64,000 nucleotides of DNA from Verrucomicrobiota bacterium (lineage in GTDB: Bacteria; Verrucomicrobiota; Verrucomicrobiia; Limisphaerales; UBA9464), in contig JAFLEF010000003.1 of NCBI GenBank assembly GCA_017309115.1, forward strand, positions 62,001 to 126,000. Reading direction: 5' to 3'. The first letter of the stretch is position 1, and every line of letters begins with the position of its first letter. The notes under the pieces are model-generated. The model ran no database searches, was not told where the DNA came from, and was given only the letters and a program-made list of their open reading frames with translations. Made by a program: the position numbers and the translations under genes. Positions 17,562 to 27,039 of the stretch are shown piece after piece.

Positions 17562-18677
17562 TCAGGGTTTGGCGCCGAAGCAGTACACGACACCGTCATC
17601 GGCTCCGACGATCAGTCGGCCACCCACCACCACCGGAGAACTTTGGACGGGTTGGCCCATGTCATAGTTCCAGAGTTCCTTGCCATCGGTCAGACCGACC
17701 GCATACAGACGGCCATCGTCGGATCCTACGACCACTTTGTCGCCGACCACCACAGGCGAGCTGTCCACTTTTCCGCGGGTGGCAAAGGTCCAGATTCCTG
17801 CCCCAGTGGCGCGGTTGAGGCAATGAAGCCGTTTGTCGCGACCGCCTACGACGATGCGGTCGGCCGTTACGGCGGGGGACGAGAAGTAAGGAAAGGCGCG
17901 ATCCTTGTAGGTCCAGGTGATCTTCCCTTCCTTGAGGTCCACGGCGATCAGGGCGTTCTCGTAATGACCGACGTAGAGGGTCTGATCCACCAGCGCTCCG
18001 GACGCGGCGATGTACGCGCCGGCTTCGATCTCTTTAACCTTCTCGCCCTTGAGCACGTCGACCACGTGGACGATGGCATCGCATCCGCCGAAGGCCGTAA
18101 CGCCGTCGCCGACGGCAGGGGTGCCGTTGATGTAGTTGGCGGTTTCGAAGGTCCAGTTGGTTTTGCCGGTGATTGCGTCGAAGCTGTAGAGCTTGAAGTC
18201 GTAGCCGCCGACAAGGATTTGTTTGGCGCCATTGGTGCCCGTCACCCAGTTCGGACTGGAAAGAATTTTGTCTTCCAGACCGAAGCTCCAGAGTTGTTTG
18301 CCGGTGGCGGCGTCGAGTCCGTAAACGTTGGTGTTGGCGGTGCCGAAGAACACCCGGCCATCGAGCACGAGCGGCGAGGATTCGATGGGCCCGTCGGATT
18401 TGAAGGACCAGAGTGGTTTTCCGTTGGTGAGGCTGAGGCAGTAGAGATTGGAATCAGTGGAGCCGATGAACACTCGGTCACCCACCACGGCGGCGGACGA
18501 CTTGACCGCGGCGCCAGATTTGAAGGTCCAGAGCAGCGCGGGTTTGTCGGGAAGGGAACCTTCGGCAACACCGGTCAGGCGCGGGTTGCCGCGGAACATC
18601 GGCCAGTCGGCGGACCGGGCTAAACCGGGAAGAGTCAGCAGAAGGGTCAACACGACCCACTTTCGAACAGCAGCCAT
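17562..18677 (-). CDS. PQQ-binding-like beta-propeller protein
   Basis: This 371-residue exported protein has a signal peptide (AAVRKWVVLTLLLTLPGLARSA) followed by DWPMFRGNPRLTG, the standard opening of PQQ-like/BamB-like propellers in this phylum. Repeats of the type LWSFKSDGPIESSPLV, VYGLDAATGKQLWSF and LYAVGLTDGKELWNY give about seven to eight blades. Such proteins bind partners or ligands in the periplasm; no catalytic residue is evident. The ATG at 18677 is chosen because the signal peptide begins there; an upstream extension would run into the intergenic repeat. It is the first gene of the leftward operon. Confidence 0.85.
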   Translation of the reverse strand: MAAVRKWVVLTLLLTLPGLARSADWPMFRGNPRLTGVAEGSLPDKPALLWTFKSGAAVKSSAAVVGDRVFIGSTDSNLYCLSLTNGKPLWSFKSDGPIESSPLVLDGRVFFGTANTNVYGLDAATGKQLWSFGLEDKILSSPNWVTGTNGAKQILVGGYDFKLYSFDAITGKTNWTFETANYINGTPAVGDGVTAFGGCDAIVHVVDVLKGEKVKEIEAGAYIAASGALVDQTLYVGHYENALIAVDLKEGKITWTYKDRAFPYFSSPAVTADRIVVGGRDKRLHCLNRATGAGIWTFATRGKVDSSPVVVGDKVVVGSDDGRLYAVGLTDGKELWNYDMGQPVQSSPVVVGGRLIVGADDGVVYCFGAKP

Positions 18678-18762
18678 CACGGCTGGTAAGCTTTGCCGTG
18701 AGAGCGGCGGAGGCAACCGAATTACTACGGGTGCGTACGAATTTGTGGGCGGAGTACAAACG

Positions 18763-18930
18763 AGCTGAGAGCTGAGAGCTGAGAGGTCGGAACGCCGGTA
18801 GGGCGAGGATTTGTCCGAGCCGTTCGTGTCTCGGCGAAAGGAAGCGTCGGGAGTCCACACGGTCACGGATCCGCGGCGCGTCGCCCTACCGGCATTTCTC
18901 TCTCAACTCTCAACCTTCAACTCTCAACTG
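18763..18930. repeat. Intergenic inverted-repeat element, best copy
   Basis: GCCGGTAGGGCGA at 18794-18806 and its exact reverse complement TCGCCCTACCGGC at 18881-18893 bound an interior of about 75 bases. Outside them lie GAGCTGAGAGCTGAGAG-type tandem repeats on the left (18763-18785) and CTCTCAACTCTCAAC-type repeats on the right (18898-18930), roughly inverted to each other. Related copies or pieces occur at 1,218, 20,035, 28,925, 53,240 and 56,316. It has no coding capacity and looks like a MITE-like or REP-like mobile repeat. Confidence 0.8.
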
Positions 18931-20020
18931 ATTTGTCAGCAGTCGCTAGTTGCCCACAACCGGCGGCGATGTCGATGCCTCGGCGCTGGCGGATCGTGCT
19001 CGGCAGTTCGAATTCTTCGAACAGGATCCGTTGGAAGATCCGGGCGGCCTCGGGGCGCGTGGGAATGCCGGCGAAACCACCGGTGGGATTGAGTGGAATG
19101 AGATTCACCTGGGCCGCCATTCCCCGCAGGAGTCGACCCACCGTCCGCGCCTGTTCGGGCGAGTCGTTCTGACCTTCAATGAGAGTCCATTCGTAAAAGA
19201 TCCGCCGCCCGGTTTGCTCGCTGTACGTCCGGCAAGCGGCCATCAATTGATCGAGCGGCCAGGTTCGAGCGACCGGCACCAGGGCCATTCGCTCGGGTTG
19301 GGTGGCGGCATGCAGGGAAACCGCCAGGTTCACCGAACGTCTTTCGGCGGCGAGTCGGAGAATGCCTGGGACGACGCCGACCGTGCTCAAGGTGATGCGA
19401 TCTCCGGCCAGGGCCAATCCGCCGGGATCGCGGAGAATATCGACCGCGTGCAGGACCGCGTCGTAGTTGTGCAGGGGTTCGCCCATGCCCATGAGCACCA
19501 CGTTGCGCAAACGAGTCCCGGCCGACGGAACGCCTTGGCTCTGGGAAGAGGCGGACGAACGCAGCGCGCGGGCTACATGGACGGCTTGGGCGACCACTTC
19601 GGCGGGAGTCAGGTGACGGGTGTAACCCATTTGCCCGGTGGCGCAGAAGACGCATCCCATGGCGCAACCGACCTGACTCGACAGACAGGCAGTGACCCGG
19701 CCGGTGAAGCGCATGAGGACGGTCTCGATCTGTTTCTGGTCGGCCAGGGTCAGCAGATACTTGCGGGTGAATCCATCCGAAGAGTCGGTGGCTTGGGCGA
19801 CGGGGAGCGGGAGCAGTTCCGTTTCGGCGGCGAGGCGAGCTCGGACGCGGTCGGGCAGTTCTGGCATCGCGTCGAAGGTGGGGGCGAGTTCCAGATAAAG
19901 GTAATTCCACAAACGCCCGGCGTGGGCTTGAGCCAATCCCCAGCGTTGGAACAATTCCGTCAGCTCGCTACGGGTCAGTCCATACAGTGGCACACGATGG
20001 CCCGCGTCAGGTGGTTGCAT
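18917..20020 (-). CDS. rlmN: 23S rRNA (adenine-C2)-methyltransferase RlmN
   Basis: This 367-residue radical SAM enzyme methylates C2 of adenosine 2503 in 23S rRNA, and of A37 in some tRNAs. It shows the radical SAM cysteines C119-x3-C123-x2-C126 (GCAMGCVFCATG), MGMGEPLHNYD, the LAVSLHA motif and the catalytic C-terminal cysteine in AAGCGQL; a second conserved cysteine lies at C112. The start is set at ATG 20020 (MQPPDAGHRVPLYGL): the frame is open further upstream, but only through an intergenic repeat that encodes nothing family-like. The last 15 codons run into the repeat at 18,917-18,930. Length and motifs are normal for an active enzyme. Confidence 0.93.
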   Translation of the reverse strand: MQPPDAGHRVPLYGLTRSELTELFQRWGLAQAHAGRLWNYLYLELAPTFDAMPELPDRVRARLAAETELLPLPVAQATDSSDGFTRKYLLTLADQKQIETVLMRFTGRVTACLSSQVGCAMGCVFCATGQMGYTRHLTPAEVVAQAVHVARALRSSASSQSQGVPSAGTRLRNVVLMGMGEPLHNYDAVLHAVDILRDPGGLALAGDRITLSTVGVVPGILRLAAERRSVNLAVSLHAATQPERMALVPVARTWPLDQLMAACRTYSEQTGRRIFYEWTLIEGQNDSPEQARTVGRLLRGMAAQVNLIPLNPTGGFAGIPTRPEAARIFQRILFEEFELPSTIRQRRGIDIAAGCGQLATADKSVES

Positions 20021-20034
20021 GCTCGTTGCCCGAA

Positions 20035-20116
20035 CAGTTGAGAGCTGAAAGTTGAGAGTTGAGAGAAAAATCCTGGAATTCTGCATCGTTCCGACCTCTC
20101 AGCTCTCAGCTTTCCC
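20035..20116. repeat. Short intergenic inverted repeat
   Basis: CAGTTGAGAGCTGAAAGTTG begins a tandem GTTGAGAG-type run at 20035-20066. It faces CTCTCAGCTCTCAGC at 20096-20110. This copy has the outer arms of the 18,763 element but lacks the GCCGGTAGGGCGA core. It separates rlmN from the MFS gene and touches the MFS stop. Confidence 0.6.
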
Positions 20117-20118
20117 CA

Positions 20119-21306
20119 TCAGTCCACCCGGCGGACGCGGGCGGCAAAGGCGAGGCTGAGCAGACTGAAGCCAATCGCGATCCAGCCGAGGTAGTGGTAG
20201 TTCTGCAACGGGGCTCCTTCGGCCGATTGGGTCACGATCCGACCGCCGAGATCGGACACCAGACCGGAGGCAAAATCGCGGGTACACGCGGTCAGGCTCA
20301 TGAAGGCCCCACGTTGGGCGGCCGGGACGGCGAGCGAGAGAATCGCCTGCGCGGGAACAAAACGTCCGCTGGCAAAGACGAAAAACATTCCGCCCAGCAC
20401 CAAGGTCAAGACCAGCGGCAGCCGGCCCGCATTTGTCAGCATCAGAGTCACGCCACACGCAACAAAGACCAACACCGCGAGGATCCGCCAGCGACCGTGG
20501 CGATCGGCGAGACGCCCCACGTACGGCAGAGTGAAGACGGTCAGCACTCCTCCCACGAGGTAAACCAGGAACAGGTGCTTCTCGGGAACGCCGACATTGT
20601 GGACCAAATACGGGGAGAGTAGTGGGATGATGGTGAAATGACTGAACACCAAGGCACCCATGAAAAGCAGGCCCCAACCGGCGTTGGCGTTGCGCAGGAG
20701 CGGCAGGAAGAGTCGGAATCCGCCAGCGCCCGGGGTCAGATGTGCTCGGACCGCCGGCAACTTGAACCACAGGATGCTCCAGGCGCCCAGGGAGAGTCCG
20801 GCCAATAGCCAGAACGGCGCTTCCCAATTGATCTGCTGGGCGAGGTAGAGCCCGAACGGAACCCCCAGGGCTGCGGCCACCGAGAACGCCGTCATGATGA
20901 TGCCCATCGCGGCGGCGCGGCGGACCGCGGGGACCAAGTCGCTGACGATGGTGAGAATCACGGCTCCAGAGACGCCGCCGAAGGCTCCGCAAATGGCGCG
21001 AGCCACCAGGAGCGTGCTGGCTTGATGCGCCAAGGCGCAGGCGACCGTTCCCACAATGAACCCGGCATAGGTCGTCAGCAGCAGGGTGCGTCGGTCGAAG
21101 CGATCAATGAAGGGGGCGACCAAGAGTCCCACGATTCCGGCAGAAAGGGTGTAGGCCGAGACGAGACGACTGAACTCATAGGGTCCGATCGAGAGTTCCC
21201 GCATCAGCTGCGGTCCCAGGGGCATCAGGATCATGAAATCCATGATGTGGGTGAACTGAACGGCGGCGAGCAGCAGCAGCAGGACCCGTTCGGGCAGGGG
21301 CTTCAT
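20119..21306 (-). CDS. Major facilitator superfamily transporter
   Basis: This 395-residue protein has about twelve hydrophobic segments and the MFS signature in loop 2-3 (APFIDRFDRRTLLL), repeated weakly after helix 8 (VGRLADRHGRWRIL). It should sit in the inner membrane and export or import small molecules by proton coupling; its closest general type is the drug/sugar-efflux (AraJ-like) group. ATG 21306 (MKPLPERVLLLLL) is chosen because helix 1 follows directly. The frame is open further upstream into the preceding gene, but that part is not membrane-like. The substrate cannot be inferred. Confidence 0.85.
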   Translation of the reverse strand: MKPLPERVLLLLLAAVQFTHIMDFMILMPLGPQLMRELSIGPYEFSRLVSAYTLSAGIVGLLVAPFIDRFDRRTLLLTTYAGFIVGTVACALAHQASTLLVARAICGAFGGVSGAVILTIVSDLVPAVRRAAAMGIIMTAFSVAAALGVPFGLYLAQQINWEAPFWLLAGLSLGAWSILWFKLPAVRAHLTPGAGGFRLFLPLLRNANAGWGLLFMGALVFSHFTIIPLLSPYLVHNVGVPEKHLFLVYLVGGVLTVFTLPYVGRLADRHGRWRILAVLVFVACGVTLMLTNAGRLPLVLTLVLGGMFFVFASGRFVPAQAILSLAVPAAQRGAFMSLTACTRDFASGLVSDLGGRIVTQSAEGAPLQNYHYLGWIAIGFSLLSLAFAARVRRVD

Positions 21307-21364
21307 GCGGCGACGGCAGGCCGCGGACCTGAATCCAGGAACGGGAGTTGAGCTAGGGAGTTCA

Positions 21365-22861
21365 TCACGGTTTGCGCCAGACGGCAGCGTCACCAGCCAG
21401 GCCGGTTTGGCCAATGCCAATCAAGCGCGCTTCGTCGGGAATAGCCTGCCGACGCCTTCGGTCGAAATAGAACTTTTGGACCGATGGGTTCAGAAACTGG
21501 TCGTCCCACTGGAATCCGTACCGGAGCCGCAGCACCTGAATCCGCGTGACGGCATTCGTCTCCCGTTCCCAACTCAAGGTGAGCAGATTGCTGCTGAGGG
21601 AGAAGCTCCCCGTGAGGGTGGCCGCGGCTGGAGCATTCGTCCCCAGCCAGGGTGTGGCGGGAATCAGGGCGGGCTTGGCGAAGAGGTCGCGTTGGAGACT
21701 GTTCGCCAGTCCGCCGAGATTGTTGACCAGACTGCTGGCATTCCAAAACAGGACCCCTTCGGCTCCGTCGCGACGGGTCAGGCGCACTTGATTCAAGATA
21801 TCTCCAGACTGCCGATCGTCGCCGATCTTGGCGCTATTCAGGCCGGGAACGAGCAGCCGCTTTTTGGTGTTCTGAGACTCCCACCAGTTCAGCAGGGCCG
21901 TGAAACTCTGCTGCGGTTGGTTCAGCGGCCAGTAGAGCTGGGGTGCCAGATAGTCGCACCAACCGGAGTTGAGCCAGAGCTTGGGATCCGCGTGGAGTTC
22001 GGCGAACTGATCGAGACCGCGGATTCCTGGTGGATAATTGGGGCGCCAGATTCCGAACGGGCTGATGCCGACCTTCACCCAAGGTTTGATGCGATGCACG
22101 GCGGGATACAGCGCTTCGACGAAGCGGTTGACGTTGTCTCGGCGCCAGTCGGCGCGCTCAAGACGGCCGCCGTTGTTGCGATACCGGGTGTAACTGAGGT
22201 GATCGGGGAAAGGGATAAAGAGGCCATCGGGCCGGCGGACTGGGTACGGATAGAAATAGTCGTCAAAGTGGAGGCCATCGAGGTCGTAACGCCGAACGAG
22301 ATCGAGGGCGACCTGCATGACGTGGTCACGCGCCTCGGGATGGCCGGGATCCATCCACTGGAATTGTCCGTACGGCAGGACCCATTCCGGTTTGCGGCGG
22401 ACGACGTGATTGGGGGCAATGGGGGAAACCACTTTGCTGTGGCGGGCGCGAAAGGGATTGAACCAGGCGTGCAATTCCAGGCCGCGGGCGTGGGCTTCAT
22501 CGCAAGCAAACTTCAGGGGATCGTAGAGCGGCACGGGCGCCTGCCCCATCCGGCCGGTGAGGTACTCGCTCCATGGTTCCAGCGAGGAGGCATACAGGGC
22601 ATCACCACTGGGCCGGACCTGAAGGATGACGGTGTTGAGGTTGAGCCGGGCGGCGAGGTCGAGTAAGGAGCGCAGTTCCGCCTGTTGCTGGGTCACGGGA
22701 AGCCCGGGACGCGAAGGCCAGTCGATGTTGCCCACCGAGGCAATCCACAGACCGCGCAGCTCGCGGGGCAGGGGTGGCGGCTCGGGAAAACGGCGTCCAG
22801 TGAGGGCAGGTTGGGCGGTGGCTGAAACCAACATCAGCCAGCCCAGCAAAATCAGACGCAT
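21365..22861 (-). CDS. GHL10-type glycosyl hydrolase (DUF187-like)
   Basis: This 498-residue secreted protein starts with a signal peptide (MRLILLGWLMLVSATAQ). The body opens with ELRGLWIASVGNIDWPS and continues with LNTVILQVRPSGDALY, LELHAWFNPFRARH and LDGLHFDDYFYPYP, the hallmarks of the glycosyl-hydrolase-like 10 (GHL10) TIM-barrel family. Family members are thought to cut cell-wall or capsule glycans; the FDD acidic pair is a likely catalytic feature. A C-terminal beta domain begins around residue 390. It lies 78 bases from the DUF1501 gene upstream and 58 from the MFS gene downstream, so it may share transcripts with them. Confidence 0.85.
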   Translation of the reverse strand: MRLILLGWLMLVSATAQPALTGRRFPEPPPLPRELRGLWIASVGNIDWPSRPGLPVTQQQAELRSLLDLAARLNLNTVILQVRPSGDALYASSLEPWSEYLTGRMGQAPVPLYDPLKFACDEAHARGLELHAWFNPFRARHSKVVSPIAPNHVVRRKPEWVLPYGQFQWMDPGHPEARDHVMQVALDLVRRYDLDGLHFDDYFYPYPVRRPDGLFIPFPDHLSYTRYRNNGGRLERADWRRDNVNRFVEALYPAVHRIKPWVKVGISPFGIWRPNYPPGIRGLDQFAELHADPKLWLNSGWCDYLAPQLYWPLNQPQQSFTALLNWWESQNTKKRLLVPGLNSAKIGDDRQSGDILNQVRLTRRDGAEGVLFWNASSLVNNLGGLANSLQRDLFAKPALIPATPWLGTNAPAAATLTGSFSLSSNLLTLSWERETNAVTRIQVLRLRYGFQWDDQFLNPSVQKFYFDRRRRQAIPDEARLIGIGQTGLAGDAAVWRKP

Positions 22862-22939
22862 GACCGAAAGGTTGGCGGTCGGAAGAGGCCCGGGCAAGTG
22901 GCGGGGGACTTACCGACAAGGCCCGCAGGTTCCCAAGCC

Positions 22940-24445
22940 TCAGACCGGCTTGGCAAAGAGACTCGGAATCGGCTGACCGACACCATCGCGGGTGATGTAG
23001 AACGGCCGCTTTTCAATTTCGTACGACAGTTGTGGCGAGATCCCCAGCGCGCGGTAGATCGTGGCGTGCAGATCTTCGATGACGACCCGATCCTTCAGCG
23101 TTTTGCAGGGACGTTCGTCGGCAGTGACTCCGTGCAGATGCCCCTTCTTCATGCCGCCACCGAACAGCAGCACGCATCCGGCGTCGGTGAAGTGGCGATG
23201 CATGCCGTAATGCGTGAGGGACTCGATCTTGTCGGGCACGGGTACCTGATCCTTGATCGGTTTGTCCGGCTTGCCTTCCTGCATCATGTCTCGGCTGAAC
23301 TCGCTGGCCAAGACGATGAGCGTTCGGTCGAGCATGCCGCGCTCCTCCAGATCCAGCACCAATTGGGAAATGGCGCCATCGATGGCCAGCTTCATGTTCG
23401 TGAGCTTTTCGTGGCCGTGCTCGTGAGTGTCCCAGTTGAGGAACGGGATGTACTCTGTGGTGACCTCAATGTAGCGCGCACCGGCTTCCGCGAGGCGTCG
23501 GGCCAGCAGACAGCCCAGACCGAAGCGCTGGAGGTTGGCCTTTTCGTAGCTTCCTTCGCGGCTGAAATCTCCCCCAAGTCGCTTGGAAAAATCCCAGCCG
23601 CCGGGAGCGTACTTGGCGACGGTCTCCGGACTTTCAAGCGTCAGATCGAATGCTTTGGCGGCGGGCGAACTGAGCAGGCGATTGGCGTTGTCGAGGGACC
23701 GCAGCAGCGATTCCTTTTGATATCCGCTACCCAGTTGGCCTACGGGCGAAGCCGCGACGAGTTCCCGGTAAAACTTGTCACGATTGGCAAAACGCGACGG
23801 GCTCATGCCTCCCGGCGGCGTGACCACGTCCTTGGCGGCATCGGGAAAGGCGACGTTGAACGGTCCGTATTCGCTACCGAGGAAGCCGGCCGTCGTGAAC
23901 GCCTTCAGTTCCTCGCCTTCGCCGACATCCAGGCGCTGGCCAATGTTGATGAACGCCGGCACGGCCGGGTTCTTGGGACCGAGCGTGCGCGCGACCACGG
24001 CGCCGATGTGGGGGCAGGCGACGGTTTGCGGCGGGGTGTAGCCGGTGTGCCAGTGGTATTGATGACGGGAGTGCAGGATGAACCCGAGGTCAGCGGCGGT
24101 GTAGCTGCGAATCAGCGTGCCCCGGTCCATCACCTTCGCGGTCTTCTCCAGACCTTCACTGAAGCGGATGCCATCCACGGCGGTGGGGATCGAAGGGAAG
24201 GTGGAGAGAACCCGATTGGGATCCATGCCCTTCTCAAAGGCCGTGTAGCGCTTCGGATCGAAGGTCTCGGTAGCGGCCATTCCGCCGCCCATCCACAGCA
24301 CGATGACGGTGTCGGCCGTGGCTTCGAGTTTCGGGATCGGTTCCGCGCCGACCAGTTGTCGCGGATAACCGGCGGCCAAGGCGCCGAGCGTGGCGGCGCT
24401 GAGCGACTGGACGAACTCCCGACGGGTGAAGTCTCGCATGTTCAT
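22940..24445 (-). CDS. DUF1501 family protein (second copy)
   Basis: This 501-residue protein carries a twin-arginine-type signal (FTRREFVQSLSAATLGALAAG). Family features include VLWMGGGMAATETFDPK, the EAGARYIEVTTEY stretch and VLASEFSRDM. Differences from the copy at 1,325, such as WMGGGM in place of LPGGPPH, show the two are distant paralogues rather than recent duplicates. It lies 25 bases downstream of the DUF1549/DUF1553 gene on the same strand, so gene order is reversed relative to the first pair. The product should be periplasmic; the reaction is unknown. Confidence 0.85.
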   Translation of the reverse strand: MNMRDFTRREFVQSLSAATLGALAAGYPRQLVGAEPIPKLEATADTVIVLWMGGGMAATETFDPKRYTAFEKGMDPNRVLSTFPSIPTAVDGIRFSEGLEKTAKVMDRGTLIRSYTAADLGFILHSRHQYHWHTGYTPPQTVACPHIGAVVARTLGPKNPAVPAFINIGQRLDVGEGEELKAFTTAGFLGSEYGPFNVAFPDAAKDVVTPPGGMSPSRFANRDKFYRELVAASPVGQLGSGYQKESLLRSLDNANRLLSSPAAKAFDLTLESPETVAKYAPGGWDFSKRLGGDFSREGSYEKANLQRFGLGCLLARRLAEAGARYIEVTTEYIPFLNWDTHEHGHEKLTNMKLAIDGAISQLVLDLEERGMLDRTLIVLASEFSRDMMQEGKPDKPIKDQVPVPDKIESLTHYGMHRHFTDAGCVLLFGGGMKKGHLHGVTADERPCKTLKDRVVIEDLHATIYRALGISPQLSYEIEKRPFYITRDGVGQPIPSLFAKPV

Positions 24446-24470
24446 AAAGATCGATGAGTTCCGCGGTTAT

Positions 24471-26939
24471 TCAAAAGGTGAGTTGAAACTCCGGCAGCAT
24501 GGCGACGCTCCAGAGCAGATCCTCCACGCCCTCCCGGCGCGGTTGGGTGCCGACCAATTCGACGGCTAGGGCCAGTTCCTGGGGCGTGGGAGGACGGGAA
24601 AGCGCTTGCGAAAACACCCGTTCGGCCAAGGCGCGTCCGTCGACCTGGGAGGCGAGCAACTGTTCGGCTCCGCGCCGCAACAGCTTCGCCAGGGTTTCGC
24701 CGTTGGTCAGTTCCAACGCCTGGATGGTGGTGGGGGTGGTTTGGCGGACCGTGGTGACCTGTTCGCGGTTGGGGCGGCCGAGTGCCAGAGCCAGGGGATC
24801 GGCCGAGGTCAGGGAGGCGCGGACCTGTCCGTAAACCGGCTTTCCAGCCACTGCTTGAGCCAGGGCCGGTCCGACGTTCCAAGGCGCGAGGTCCGTCGCG
24901 CCGAGAACCTGAGCCGGGGTCCAATCGCCAGCGGTGGTAGCGCCGCGCCAACCTTCGACTGGGCTGCGACTCACCCGCCAGGAAGCGTCTGAAGCGAAGT
25001 CGAGGACTCGTTCGCCGGAGTCGGTCTTTTCCCGCAGCTTGGCGTACACCAGAACACCGGCGGGATTGGGTCCGTCACCGCCGTTGACCGCTTCGAGGGC
25101 GATTACGTTGGTGCCGGGCCGCAGCAGTTTGCGAATGTCGTACACCCCGGGTTGGCTCCAATCGGCCGAGTCCGCTCCCCGAGCGCGTTCGCCGTTTACG
25201 AACATTCGGGCGGAGTTGTCCACCTGGACGAAGACCGTGGCCTCCTGCAGCGGGCCGTCGAGAATCAGGGTCTTGCGGAACCAGTTGGTCCCCGGGGGAA
25301 CACCTGTGGCGCCGTGGGGATCACCCCAGATCCAGAACGGATCCGCCGCCAACGCGAGCGCGGGTCCGCGTTCCACCAACAAGGCGTCCAGGCCGCCTTC
25401 AGGTTTGTCCTGCCAGACCCCGGTGAGCGAACCCAGAGCGTCCCGGAATTGTTCCGCGCTCAGCCGGCGAATTCCCGGGCCGGTGAAGACGTACTTGTCC
25501 TCGGGCTTTTCCGGCAGGCTGACCGCTGGCAATTGGTACGCCTGGGAAGTGAGGATCAGTTCCAGAGTTCGCTTCAGGTCCCAGCGGTGTGCCACCAGGT
25601 CCTCGGCCAGCCAATCGAGCAGATCCGGACTCCACGCCTCGTTTTGCATGACGTCCAGCGGCTCCACCAAGCCGCGTCCGAGCAGTCGGGCCCAGAGGCG
25701 GTTCACCACGGTTCGGGACAGGCGGCCGTTCTCCGGTTGGGTGATGATTTGCGCGAGCTGCTCGAGGCGCTTGGCTCGGGGCGCCTGGGGATCGACCGCA
25801 CCGAGTTCCGGAAAGAGGAACTTCAAGGAGGCGTAGCGACCGGTGGGTTTGTCGCATTGAACCATCTGAAGTTTTTCCTCGGCGTAGATGCCGGCGAGTC
25901 CGTAGGCGTCGCTGAGTTGCCAGTCATCAATGAACGAATCGTGGCAGGAAGCGCATTTCAAGTTCACCCCCATGAAGACCTGCCCGATGTTTTGAGCGGC
26001 TTGCATGGGTGGGGTCATGGAGGCATTGACCTCACCGCGCCACACGATGCCCTTGGAGAATCCTTCGCTGGCCTCGGTGGGGTTGACCAATTCCCGGACG
26101 AACTGGTCGTACGGCTTGTTGTCGCGCAGCGCGGCGTAGAGCCAGGTGCTGATCTGCTTGCGCCCGCCATCGATGTAGCCGGTGCCGCGGTAATCATTTC
26201 GCAACAGATCATTCCAGAACGTCAGCCAGTGCTGGGCGTACCGGGAGTTGTCGTGCAGAAGTTTTCGGACGAGCTGCTGACGTTTATCCGGCGAGCGGTC
26301 GGCGGCGAAGGCGTCGAGTTCCTCGGGCGTCGGCAACAGACCAATCGTGTCGAGATAAACCCGGCGAGCGAACATCCGGTCATTGACCAGCGGCGCGGGC
26401 TGAATCTGATGACCTTCGAAGTAGGCTTGGAGCAACTGATCGAGCGGATTCGCGGGGCCGGTGGCCGGGAGTTGCGGTTGGCGGGGCTTCAGGTTGCGGG
26501 TGGGCGGTTTGGCGAAAGTGATTTCTGCGGGCCATTTCAAACCCTGGTCCACCCAAGCGCGGAGCAGACTGACCTGCTCGGGCGTCAATTTCGTGCCTTT
26601 TTGGGGCATGACGTCGTCGGGATCGGTTCCGGCCACCAAATGGATCATCCGGCTGTGGGCACTGTCGCCCACGAGTGTGGCCAGTCCGGACTCACCGGGC
26701 TTCAGGAAATCGGCCCGGGTATCGATACTCCAGTCGCCCTTCGCTTTTCCCCGGCCGTGGCATTTCACACAGCTGGTTTCGAGAATGGGCTGAATGTCGC
26801 GGGCGAAGTCCACCGGTCGGGTGGCGGCGGGGGGCAGTTTGGCGATGGCTTCGGCGGTGGGGGGAGGAACGGCGGCCAGGGAAACCAAAGCCGTGCCAAG
26901 CGCGAGGACCGAGGCGGCGAGGAAGCGAAGGGGAGCCAT
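24471..26939 (-). CDS. DUF1549/DUF1553 protein with PSCyt1 domain
   Basis: This 822-residue secreted protein has a signal peptide (MAPLRFLAASVLALG), then a planctomycete cytochrome c domain with SCVKCHGRGKAKGDW near residue 60 and VDQGLKWP at its end. DUF1549 follows with the LKCASCHDSFIDDW haem-type motif (about residue 330). DUF1553 follows (VVNRLWARLLGRGLVEP), interrupted at about residues 530-720 by a beta-sandwich insertion (VFVQVDNSARMFVNGE) of the carbohydrate-binding/galactose-binding type. That inserted domain hints that the complex acts on glycans. ATG 26939 is chosen because the signal peptide starts there. The gene heads the leftward pair with the DUF1501 protein. Confidence 0.85.
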   Translation of the reverse strand: MAPLRFLAASVLALGTALVSLAAVPPPTAEAIAKLPPAATRPVDFARDIQPILETSCVKCHGRGKAKGDWSIDTRADFLKPGESGLATLVGDSAHSRMIHLVAGTDPDDVMPQKGTKLTPEQVSLLRAWVDQGLKWPAEITFAKPPTRNLKPRQPQLPATGPANPLDQLLQAYFEGHQIQPAPLVNDRMFARRVYLDTIGLLPTPEELDAFAADRSPDKRQQLVRKLLHDNSRYAQHWLTFWNDLLRNDYRGTGYIDGGRKQISTWLYAALRDNKPYDQFVRELVNPTEASEGFSKGIVWRGEVNASMTPPMQAAQNIGQVFMGVNLKCASCHDSFIDDWQLSDAYGLAGIYAEEKLQMVQCDKPTGRYASLKFLFPELGAVDPQAPRAKRLEQLAQIITQPENGRLSRTVVNRLWARLLGRGLVEPLDVMQNEAWSPDLLDWLAEDLVAHRWDLKRTLELILTSQAYQLPAVSLPEKPEDKYVFTGPGIRRLSAEQFRDALGSLTGVWQDKPEGGLDALLVERGPALALAADPFWIWGDPHGATGVPPGTNWFRKTLILDGPLQEATVFVQVDNSARMFVNGERARGADSADWSQPGVYDIRKLLRPGTNVIALEAVNGGDGPNPAGVLVYAKLREKTDSGERVLDFASDASWRVSRSPVEGWRGATTAGDWTPAQVLGATDLAPWNVGPALAQAVAGKPVYGQVRASLTSADPLALALGRPNREQVTTVRQTTPTTIQALELTNGETLAKLLRRGAEQLLASQVDGRALAERVFSQALSRPPTPQELALAVELVGTQPRREGVEDLLWSVAMLPEFQLTF

Positions 26940-27039
26940 GCGTAACAAGGGGATCGACCGGACGGTGCCGTGGTGGTGGGACTGGGACAAGCTTTCGGAA
27001 TTGGTTGACCCGGTCAGACGAAGTCCGCGGACGAAATCA

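Noticed and set aside
17316..18623. Rightward open frame of 435 codons opposite the PQQ-propeller gene
   Set aside because: It is the mirror of the repetitive propeller sequence; its repeats only reflect those of the real gene.
24442..24951. Leftward open frame of 169 codons at the end of the second DUF1549 gene
   Set aside because: It is an out-of-frame reading of the DUF1553 part of a well-supported gene.
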